A stretch of 7,787 bases of DNA from contig CAZWEZ010000134.1 in assembly GCA_964632795.1 (NCBI GenBank), positions 1 to 7,787 of the forward strand. Reading direction: 5' to 3'. Below the pieces are notes generated by a model. The model did no database searches. It had not been told where the DNA came from and saw only the letters and a list, made by a program, of their open reading frames with translations. The position numbers were made by a program, and so were the translations under genes. This DNA comes from CAZWEZ01 sp964632795 (GTDB lineage: Bacteria; Pseudomonadota; Alphaproteobacteria; Rhodospirillales; 2-02-FULL-58-16). Below are positions 1-4,549 of the stretch, piece after piece (the stretch's first letter is position 1; the number at the start of each line of letters is the position of its first letter).

Positions 1-2
1 TC

Positions 3-665
3 CTGGGCCGCCGGCGCCGCGAGTTCGTGGTCGCCCTGCCCGGTCCCGAGGCCGCCATCGAGACCGCGCTGGCCGCCGCCGGCGGCGCCCCGGTGGCGGT
101 GCTGGAGCCCGCCGACAACCCGCTGTCGGGCGGCATCGGCGACACCACCGGCCTGCTCGCCGCGGTGCTCCGCAAGCGGCCGCCGGTGGCCACCGCGTTC
201 GCCTTCCTTCATGATCCGGAGCTGGTCGTTCGGGCCCACGGGGCCGGGGAGGGCGCCGTCCTCGGCTGCCGGCTGGGCGGCCGGCTGTCGGCCGATTTCG
301 GCGACCCGGTCGAGGCCGAGGCCACCGTCCGCGGGCTGACCGACGGCCGGTTCGTCAACCGCGGCCCCATGGAACGCAACCTGGCCGTCGACCTCGGCCC
401 GACGGCGGTGCTCGAGGTGGCCGGCATCCGGATCGTCGTCACCACGTCGTGCCAGGGGCCCAACGACCCCGCCTACTTCGAGCTGCACGGCATCGAGGTC
501 GGCCGCCTGGGGCTGCTGTGCGCCAAGGCCAAGAACCACTTCCGGGCCGCCTTCGGGGACCTGATGGCGGCCATCGTCGAGGCCGACACCCCGGGCCCGG
601 CGATGCTGGATGTCGCCCGGCTGCCGTTCCGCAACGTCCCCCGCCAGCGGCTTCCCGGCGATTGA
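3..665 (+). CDS. M81-family (MlrC-type) metallopeptidase, C-terminal part, 5' truncated by window edge
   Basis: The reading frame is open from base 3 to a TGA at 663-665, giving the last 220 residues of a protein that starts outside the window. The sequence matches the MlrC C-terminal domain: an early ADNPLSGGIGD segment, then TDGRFVNRGPM, VDLGPTAVLEV, and a tail with KAKNHFRAAF, DTPGPAMLDVARLPFRNVPR. M81 proteins are usually about 490-510 residues, so just under half is present. The metal ligands of the family lie in the missing N-terminal domain and cannot be checked. Known members include MlrC, which hydrolyses linearised microcystin, but most genomic homologues have unknown amide or peptide substrates and often sit near transporters or catabolic genes. 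The GTG at 27 is internal, not a start. The next gene begins 77 nt downstream on the same strand. Confidence 0.9.
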   Translation: MGRRRREFVVALPGPEAAIETALAAAGGAPVAVLEPADNPLSGGIGDTTGLLAAVLRKRPPVATAFAFLHDPELVVRAHGAGEGAVLGCRLGGRLSADFGDPVEAEATVRGLTDGRFVNRGPMERNLAVDLGPTAVLEVAGIRIVVTTSCQGPNDPAYFELHGIEVGRLGLLCAKAKNHFRAAFGDLMAAIVEADTPGPAMLDVARLPFRNVPRQRLPGD

Positions 666-690
666 CCCGGCGCCCGTCGGCGCCGACAAT
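662..690 (+). promoter_or_regulatory. Candidate sigma-70 promoter for the acuI-like gene
   Basis: TTGACC (662-667) and GACAAT (685-690) are separated by 17 bp, giving five of six and four of six matches to the -35 and -10 consensus. The -35 box overlaps the TGA stop of the M81 gene. A start near 697 would leave a leader of about 45 nt before the GTG at 743. The spacer is almost exactly filled by a perfect dyad, listed separately. This is a sequence match only. Confidence 0.4.
668..685 (+). repeat. Perfect 7-bp inverted repeat just after the M81 stop
   Basis: CGGCGCC (668-674) and GGCGCCG (679-685) are exact reverse complements around the 4-nt loop CGTC. In RNA this is a very stable hairpin two bases after the stop codon. 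No T-tract follows (ACAATGCC), so it is not a canonical intrinsic terminator. It could stabilise the mRNA 3' end, act with Rho, or be an operator inside the acuI promoter spacer. Confidence 0.6.
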
Positions 691-742
691 GCCGCCACGC
701 CGTGACCCCGGGCCGCGACCCCTCGCCGAAAGGACAGAACAC

Positions 743-1747
743 GTGATTCGACCGACCTCCTTCACCGCCCTCGTCCTGGACCAGGACGGCGACGCCATGA
801 CGACGTCGATCCGGACCCTGGACGACAGCCTGCTGCCCGACTTCGAGGTTACCGTCGAGGTCGCCTATTCGTCGATCAACTACAAGGACGGCATGATCCT
901 CAACGGCCAGGGGCGGATGGTCAAAACCTATCCCCACGTCCCGGGGTGCGACTTTTCGGGCACCGTGGCGGCCTCCGAATCGCCGGACTTCGCGCCCGGC
1001 GACAAGGTCATCCTAAGCGGCTGGCGGGTCGGCGAGATCCATTGGGGCGGCTACGCCACCCGGGCCCGGGTCCGCTCCGAATGGCTGGTCGCGCTGCCCG
1101 ACGGCATGACCCTCGAGCAGGCCTCGGCCCACGGCACCGCCGGCTTCACGGCGATGATCTCGCTGATGGCGCTGGAGGAGCACGGGCTGACGCCCGGCAA
1201 CCAGGGCGAGGTGCTGGTCACCGGCGCCGCCGGCGGGGTGGGCAGCATCGCGGTGGCCCTGCTGGCCGCCAACGGCTACCGGGTCGCCGCCTCGACGGGA
1301 CGCCCCGAGACCCACGACTACCTGCGCTCCCTGGGGGCGCGAACCATCGTCGAGCGGGCCGAGCTGGAGGGCGAGGCCAAGGACCTGATGGCCACCCAAC
1401 GGTGGGCGGGGGCGATCGACAACGTCGGCGGGACGACGCTCGGCAACGTCCTGGCCTCGCTCTACTACTGGGGAAGCTGCGCCGCGGTGGGGCTCGCCGC
1501 CGGTCCCCATTTCACCTCCTCGCTGATCCCCTTCCTGATCCGCGGCGTCAACCTGCTGGGCATCGACTCCAACACCTGTCCCATCGAGCGGCGGCGGATC
1601 GCCTGGCGGCGGCTGGCCCGGGAACTGCCCGCCGAGGCGCTGGAGGGCATCACATCCGTGGTCCCGCTGGCCGAGGTTGCCGGGGTGGGCGGCAAGATTC
1701 TCCACGGCCAGGTGCGCGGCCGGACCGTGGTCGACGTCAACGCCTGA
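743..1747 (+). CDS. acuI: Acryloyl-CoA reductase / YhdH-family zinc-independent MDR oxidoreductase
   Basis: This encodes a 334-residue protein of the AcuI/YhdH branch of the medium-chain dehydrogenase/reductase superfamily. Characterised members reduce toxic acryloyl-CoA to propionyl-CoA with NADPH in the cytoplasm, in 3-hydroxypropionate or acrylate metabolism. Family marks are SSINYKDG at residues 43-50, PGCDFSGTV at 67-75, the Rossmann motif VTGAAGGVGSIAV at 159-171, the ASTGR NADPH-side segment at 183-187, and GIDSNTCP at 273-280. The cysteine and histidine zinc ligands of alcohol dehydrogenases are not evident. Length fits YhdH (about 324-330). The start is GTG at 743, with AAAGGA at 729-734 spaced 8 nt; the frame is open further upstream, but that part is a shadow of the M81 gene. 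Substrate is inferred: quinone or other enone reduction cannot be excluded for this subfamily. Confidence 0.93.
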   Translation: MIRPTSFTALVLDQDGDAMTTSIRTLDDSLLPDFEVTVEVAYSSINYKDGMILNGQGRMVKTYPHVPGCDFSGTVAASESPDFAPGDKVILSGWRVGEIHWGGYATRARVRSEWLVALPDGMTLEQASAHGTAGFTAMISLMALEEHGLTPGNQGEVLVTGAAGGVGSIAVALLAANGYRVAASTGRPETHDYLRSLGARTIVERAELEGEAKDLMATQRWAGAIDNVGGTTLGNVLASLYYWGSCAAVGLAAGPHFTSSLIPFLIRGVNLLGIDSNTCPIERRRIAWRRLARELPAEALEGITSVVPLAEVAGVGGKILHGQVRGRTVVDVNA

Positions 1748-1782
1748 TCCCTCAAACCATTGGAATCGCTGGCCTTTGGCGG

Positions 1783-1799
1783 CCCGGGCGTGGCCCGGG
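1783..1799 (+). terminator. GC-rich hairpin after the acuI-like gene, no U-tract
   Basis: CCCGGGC (1783-1789) and GCCCGGG (1793-1799) form a perfect 7-bp stem with loop GTG, 35 nt after the acuI stop. The following bases (ACAGGTTGG) are not T-rich, so termination would have to be non-canonical or Rho-assisted. It may instead be an mRNA 3'-end stabiliser. Confidence 0.4.
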
Positions 1800-1883
1800 A
1801 CAGGTTGGCCCCCATCTTGCGTCCCGGTTGATGAGAGTCGGCGGGACTCGGCGCCCGCGACCTGGAACGGGAGATGAAAAAAA

Positions 1884-2264
1884 ATGCGCAAGTCATTGAT
1901 GCCGCTGGCGGCGACGGTCCTGCTCGGGGCCTGCGGCTATGTCTCGGAATACGAAAAAACGGTCTTCGACTACCAGCCGGTCTATTGCTACCAGACCATC
2001 GGCGAGGTCCAGTGCTTCGAGACTCCCAACCACCGCGATTCGCGGCGGATGGTCAACTACTACGGCCCCGCCCCCGCCGAGGCCGCGCCGGCCCCGGCCG
2101 CTGCCCCGGCCCCGGGCGAAGACGCCGGCAGCGGTTTCTCGATCGAAGCCATCCGCAAGAGCCTGGAGGAGGACCCGGCGCCGGCTCCCCAGGCGGTGCC
2201 GGTGGTGCCGGTCGGCACGCAGATCGTACCCCCGCCCCCAGGAGGTCGGGTCGGCACCATCTAG
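1884..2264 (+). CDS. Small putative outer-envelope lipoprotein of unknown function
   Basis: This encodes 126 residues. The N-terminus is a lipoprotein signal peptide: MRK, a short hydrophobic stretch, then the lipobox LGAC with the lipidated cysteine at residue 17. Residue +2 is Gly rather than Asp, so outer-membrane sorting is plausible. The mature N-terminal part (18-61) is rich in aromatics, has two cysteines (C35, C44) that could pair in the periplasm, and ends HRDSRRMVNYYGP. After that come an Ala/Pro-rich linker (about 62-82), a short predicted helix (FSIEAIRKSLEED) and a second Pro/Val-rich tail. I do not recognise a characterised family; similar proteins exist, from memory, in Rhodospirillales. 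The ATG at 1884 has GGGAG at 1869-1873, a somewhat long 10-nt spacing across an A8 run. The gene ends in tandem stops, TAG then TAA. Confidence 0.85.
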   Translation: MRKSLMPLAATVLLGACGYVSEYEKTVFDYQPVYCYQTIGEVQCFETPNHRDSRRMVNYYGPAPAEAAPAPAAAPAPGEDAGSGFSIEAIRKSLEEDPAPAPQAVPVVPVGTQIVPPPPGGRVGTI

Positions 2265-2283
2265 TAACCGGGACGATCCGTAT

Positions 2284-2321
2284 ATATATAGTCGTCCGTC
2301 GAAGGCCGAGTGACTATATAT
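2284..2321. repeat. AT-rich inverted repeat between the lipoprotein and Sel1 genes
   Basis: ATATATAGTC (2284-2293) and GACTATATAT (2312-2321) are perfect 10-bp reverse complements around an 18-nt spacer. The left arm is part of a longer TATATATATA tract (2281-2290). It stands out as an AT island in very GC-rich DNA. The right arm is followed by a moderately T-rich stretch (TTGTTCCTTT), so a weak terminator for the lipoprotein gene is possible. A promoter or operator region for the Sel1 gene is equally plausible. Confidence 0.6.
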
Positions 2322-2389
2322 TGTTCCTTTGGCTTTTGGGGACACTAGGTTTACACTTTGCCCCGGATTCGCCTGTCCTGGAGGCGTCG

Positions 2390-3061
2390 ATGAGACGGTT
2401 TGCCGCGGTGGTGGGGATGTGCGCGGGGCTGGGGCCCTGGATCCCGGCCGCCGCCGCCGACGAAATCCCGGTACCCGAGAACTACGGCCAGGCCATGAGC
2501 TGGTACCAGCGCGCCGCCGAGGCCGGCAACGCCCACGCCCAGTTCGCCCTCGCCCTGCTTCTGGAGACCGGCCAGCGCAGCGATCCCGACCCGGCGGCCG
2601 CCGTCTTCTGGTACGGCATGGCGGCCCAGCAGGGCCACCTCCAGGCGCAACTCAAGCTGGCCCTGATGTACCACCACGGGACGGGGGTCGAGCCCGACCC
2701 GGCCGAAGCCGCCCGGTGGTACGCGTTGGCGGGCCAAGGCGGCTCGGCCCAGGCCAGCTACAACCTGGCCCTGATGTACGAGCGCGGCCAGGGGGTCGCC
2801 GCCGACCCGGCCCGGGCGGCGCGCCTCTACGAGGCCGCCAGCGACGCCGGCATCGCCCAGGCGCGCCTCAACCTGAGCCTGCTGTACGCCCGCGGGCTCG
2901 GCGTCGACAAGGACCCGGCGCAAGCCCTGATGTGGCTGGAGATGGCCGCCGCCGGCGGCCTGGCGGGGCTCGACGACTACCGCCGGACCCTGAATGAACA
3001 GTTGACCCCCGAGCAGATCACCGAGGCCTTCTCCAAGGCCCGCCGCCGGCTCGCCCGCTGA
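2390..3061 (+). CDS. Secreted Sel1-like repeat (SLR) protein
   Basis: This encodes 223 residues. An N-terminal signal peptide (MRRFAAVVGMCAGLG..., probable cleavage after A23 in IPAAAADE) directs it to the periplasm or envelope. The rest is a solenoid of four Sel1-like repeats with exact 36-residue spacing: about 32-67, 68-103, 104-139 and 140-175, plus a half repeat from 176. Each shows the A..WY..AA..G...AQ..LALMY..G.GV..D pattern. The C-terminus (about 198-223) is a basic helix. SLR proteins are helical scaffolds for protein-protein contacts, often at the envelope; no catalytic residues are expected and the partner is unknown. The ATG at 2390 has GGAGG at 2380-2384, spaced 5 nt. The same frame is open back to 1874, but that part overlaps the lipoprotein gene and lacks the repeat signal. 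Confidence 0.92.
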   Translation: MRRFAAVVGMCAGLGPWIPAAAADEIPVPENYGQAMSWYQRAAEAGNAHAQFALALLLETGQRSDPDPAAAVFWYGMAAQQGHLQAQLKLALMYHHGTGVEPDPAEAARWYALAGQGGSAQASYNLALMYERGQGVAADPARAARLYEAASDAGIAQARLNLSLLYARGLGVDKDPAQALMWLEMAAAGGLAGLDDYRRTLNEQLTPEQITEAFSKARRRLAR

Positions 3062-3096
3062 GGGGGTCAACAGGCGCCGCTGTCCCCTTGACTCCC
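3062..3096 (+). repeat. Hairpin-forming dyad after the Sel1 gene, overlapping the tRNA -35 box
   Basis: Bases 3062-3070 (GGGGGTCAA) pair with 3088-3096 (TTGACTCCC) through nine pairs including one G-U. An inner CAG/CTG mini-stem lies at 3071-3073 and 3080-3082. It starts directly after the Sel1 stop and lacks a U-tract. Its right arm contains the TTGACT -35 box of the tRNA promoter, so it could act in Sel1 mRNA termination or as a DNA site at the tRNA promoter. Confidence 0.45.
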
Positions 3097-3117
3097 CTTC
3101 GCATTCGGACGTATACG
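3088..3117 (+). promoter_or_regulatory. Sigma-70 promoter for tRNA-Met
   Basis: TTGACT (3088-3093) matches the -35 consensus at five of six positions. TATACG (3112-3117) serves as -10 after an 18-bp spacer. Initiation would fall near 3123-3125, only a few bases before the tRNA 5' end at 3129, as is common for tRNA genes with a short 5' leader. Confidence 0.7.
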
Positions 3118-3128
3118 GCGGGTCCCAC

Positions 3129-3205
3129 GGCGGGGTAGCTCAGTTGGTTAGAGCAGCGGAATCATAATCCGCGTGTCGGGGGTTCGAGTCCCTCTCCCGC
3201 TACCA
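3129..3205 (+). tRNA. tRNA with anticodon CAT, most likely elongator tRNA-Met
   Basis: The 77-nt cloverleaf is complete, with encoded CCA at 3203-3205. The acceptor GGCGGGG pairs with TCCCGCT using G-U at both ends. The D stem is GCTC/GAGC, the anticodon stem GCGGA/TCCGC encloses loop ATCATAA (anticodon CAT), the variable loop is GTGTC, and the T stem GGGGG/CCCTC encloses TTCGAGT. The first acceptor pair is G-U and there is no run of three G-C pairs in the anticodon stem, so it is not a typical initiator. From memory the sequence resembles alphaproteobacterial elongator Met. A tRNA-Ile2, whose CAT is modified to lysidine, remains possible. It has its own promoter upstream. Confidence 0.96.
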
Positions 3206-3207
3206 AC

Positions 3208-3249
3208 TAAATCAATGGGTTAGGTGTAGCGGCATAGCTCTTTGATTTA
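3208..3249. repeat. 8-bp inverted repeat in the AT-richer 3' flank of tRNA-Met
   Basis: TAAATCAA (3208-3215) and TTGATTTA (3242-3249) are perfect reverse complements around 26 nt, beginning two bases after the tRNA CCA. The flank from 3206 to about 3285 is clearly less GC-rich than its surroundings. No coding potential is visible. There is no integrase and no duplicated tRNA 3' end inside the window, so an attachment-site role is only a possibility. Confidence 0.4.
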
Positions 3250-3303
3250 CTGAGTAAGCAATAGGGCAAGCACACAGCGCGATTTTGGGCGGCGCTGGTG
3301 GGG

Positions 3304-3340
3304 GGGGCGCCGGCACCCCGAGAAGGCCCTTAGCGGGGCC
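3304..3340 (-). terminator. Tandem GC hairpins downstream of the EamA transporter gene
   Basis: On the minus strand, GGCCC (3340-3336) pairs with GGGCC (3329-3325) across a 6-nt loop, four bases past the stop codon, followed by TTCTC. A second stem, GGGGU/GCCCC with loop GCCGGC, lies at 3319-3304. Neither has a proper U-tract. They are the only candidate termination structures for the transporter gene. Confidence 0.35.
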
Positions 3341-3343
3341 CCC

Positions 3344-4240
3344 TCAGGTGCCCCCGCGAAGGCGTTCGCGGTGGAAGATGTAGAGGCCGCTGGCGATGAT
3401 GACGGCGGCCCCGGCCAGGGTCCAGGCGTCGGGGTATTCGCCGAAGACGACGATCCCGAACAGGGTCGCCCAGATCAGGGTGGTATAGCCGAACGGCGTC
3501 ACGGTGGTCGCCTCGCTGGCCTCGAAGGCCTTGATCAGTGTGAAATGCCCGACCCCGCCGAGAAGCCCCATCAGGAACATCAGGCCCCACGCCGTCGCAT
3601 CGGGGGGAGTCCAGAAGAACGGCGCCGCGGCGCCGGTCGCCGCCATCCCCACCAGCGCCGTGTAGACCAGGGTGGTCAACGGCCGGTCGGTATGGCTCAG
3701 CATGCGGGTGGTGATCTGGTAGAGGGCAAACGTGAAGGCGGCGCTCAACGGCAGCAGGGCGCCGAGCTTCATCGTCTCGGTGCCCGGGCGGAGGATGATC
3801 AGGGCGCCGGCGAAGCCGACCATCACCCCGACCCAACGGTGCGGTCCGACGGCCTCGCGCAGCATCGGCACCGACAGGACGGTGACGATAATCGGGCCGA
3901 CGAACATGATCGCGCTGGCCTCAGCCAGGGGAACGTAGCGCAGGCCAAGGAAGAACAGGGCGGTGGTGACCAGCAGGAGCAGGGACCGGAAGAGCTGGAT
4001 GCCCAGCCGCCGGGTCGCCAGCACCTTGGGCAGCCGGTGGCGCAGGAGAAGCAGCAGGAACACCATGTGGAACGTGTAGCGGCCCCACACCACCTGGATC
4101 ACCGAGTAGTCCTCGATCAGGTACTTGGCGATCGAATCCAGGCTTACGAACAGGAACATGGTCAGCAGCATCCACGGGATGCCGCGATAGCCGCCCGTCC
4201 GGGACGCCGCCCGGGGCAAGGACATCGTCGAGGCCGACAA
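3344..4240 (-). CDS. DMT-superfamily EamA-type transporter
   Basis: This encodes a 298-residue integral inner-membrane protein with about ten hydrophobic helices arranged as two EamA repeats, the usual length and architecture of this family. Typical segments are WMLLTMFLFVSLDSIAKYL in helix 1, LGLRYVPLAEASAIMFVGPI closing repeat one, and EASEATTVTPFGYTTLIWA with FGEYPDAWTLAGAAVIIASG in repeat two. The paired PLAEA and EASEA motifs mark the duplicated halves. Characterised relatives export metabolites such as amino acids, or take up small solutes; the substrate here cannot be read. The best start is TTG at 4240 because GGAGGA lies at 4246-4251 with 5-nt spacing; an ATG five codons in (4225) lacks such a site. 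Neighbours are tRNA genes, and no operon partner is evident. Confidence 0.93.
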   Translation of the reverse strand: MSASTMSLPRAASRTGGYRGIPWMLLTMFLFVSLDSIAKYLIEDYSVIQVVWGRYTFHMVFLLLLLRHRLPKVLATRRLGIQLFRSLLLLVTTALFFLGLRYVPLAEASAIMFVGPIIVTVLSVPMLREAVGPHRWVGVMVGFAGALIILRPGTETMKLGALLPLSAAFTFALYQITTRMLSHTDRPLTTLVYTALVGMAATGAAAPFFWTPPDATAWGLMFLMGLLGGVGHFTLIKAFEASEATTVTPFGYTTLIWATLFGIVVFGEYPDAWTLAGAAVIIASGLYIFHRERLRGGT

Positions 4241-4245
4241 GGCTA

Positions 4246-4251
4246 TCCTCC
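4246..4251 (-). promoter_or_regulatory. Shine-Dalgarno that fixes a TTG start
   Basis: On the minus strand GGAGGA occupies 4251-4246, five bases before TTG at 4240-4238. No comparable site precedes the nearby in-frame ATG at 4225, so the rare TTG initiator is preferred for the EamA gene. Confidence 0.7.
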
Positions 4252-4312
4252 GCTCACGGGCCGGGCCATTCGATCCTGAGGTGGTCCGACATTGTTGGAC
4301 AGGTTGTCAGTG

Positions 4313-4329
4313 CACCTTGGTATAAGGTG
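4313..4329. repeat. Dyad CACCTT-N5-AAGGTG upstream of the EamA gene
   Basis: CACCTT (4313-4318) and AAGGTG (4324-4329) form a perfect 6-bp inverted repeat with 5-nt spacer GGTAT, 72 bp before the transporter start. On the minus strand the centre reads TTATAC, a possible -10 box, although I see no good -35 partner. It may be a regulator site; it is too short to exclude chance. Confidence 0.3.
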
Positions 4330-4411
4330 TATTCCGGCTCGTCGTTTTCATGAACTCGGAGGATTCCGATGGGACGGCGTTCGGACATAGGATCTGATTG
4401 GCCACCAGGGA

Positions 4412-4448
4412 GGAAAAGAAAGGGGCGGACATCATTGCCCGACCCCTT
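4412..4448 (-). terminator. Intrinsic terminator of the hemY/tRNA-Thr transcript
   Basis: On the minus strand AAGGGG (4448-4443) pairs with CCCCTT (4425-4420), extended by CGG/CCG across one bulged base, and is followed by TTTCTTTT (about 4421-4414). This is a canonical Rho-independent terminator, 7 nt past the tRNA CCA end. It is the only clear U-tract terminator in the window. Confidence 0.85.
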
Positions 4449-4455
4449 GAAAATA

Positions 4456-4531
4456 TGGTGCCGCCTGCAAGACTCGAACTTGCGACCCTGGCATTACGAA
4501 TGCCATGCTCTACCAACTGAGCTAAGGCGGC
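4456..4531 (-). tRNA. tRNA-Thr (anticodon CGT)
   Basis: The 76-nt cloverleaf is complete on the minus strand, with encoded CCA at 4458-4456. The acceptor GCCGCCT pairs perfectly with AGGCGGC. The D arm is GCTC/GAGC, the anticodon stem TGGCA/TGCCA encloses TTCGTAA (anticodon CGT, reading ACG), and the T loop is TTCGAGT. The 5' end lies 18 nt after the hemY-like stop, which leaves no room for a separate intergenic promoter. The tRNA is therefore either processed from the hemY mRNA or transcribed from a promoter inside hemY. Confidence 0.97.
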
Positions 4532-4549
4532 AATGAGGGCGTTCCTTAC

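Noticed and set aside
946..1899. Plus-strand frame of 317 codons overlapping acuI.
   Set aside because: Arg/Gly/Ala/Pro-rich frameshifted reading of acuI; the true frame carries all MDR motifs without interruption.
2351..2378. TTTACACTTTG resembling a lac-type -35 region before the Sel1 gene.
   Set aside because: No acceptable -10 box occurs 16-19 bp downstream; the following bases are GC-rich.
1874..2389. The Sel1 frame stays open back to an ATG at 1874, which would give a 395-residue protein overlapping the lipoprotein gene.
   Set aside because: The extra residues are an Arg/Gly/Pro-rich shadow of the lipoprotein gene, its ATG abuts the Shine-Dalgarno, and a signal peptide with good ribosome site begins at 2390.
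3300..3307. Run of eight G, a possible slippage or phase-variation tract.
   Set aside because: It lies in non-coding DNA downstream of the EamA stop and not in an evident promoter spacer.
3371..4279. Plus-strand frame of 302 codons opposite the EamA gene.
   Set aside because: Highly charged antisense of a hydrophobic membrane protein, as expected when Leu/Val/Ala codons are read in reverse.
4307..4516. Minus-strand 69-residue frame starting within tRNA-Thr.
   Set aside because: It is the sense reading of the tRNA and its terminator, with no protein-like features.
4369..4535. Plus-strand small frame with GGAGGA upstream and a peptide containing CRLQDSNLRP.
   Set aside because: It runs through the terminator and the antisense of tRNA-Thr; this kind of peptide is a well-known spurious product of reverse-complement tRNA sequence.
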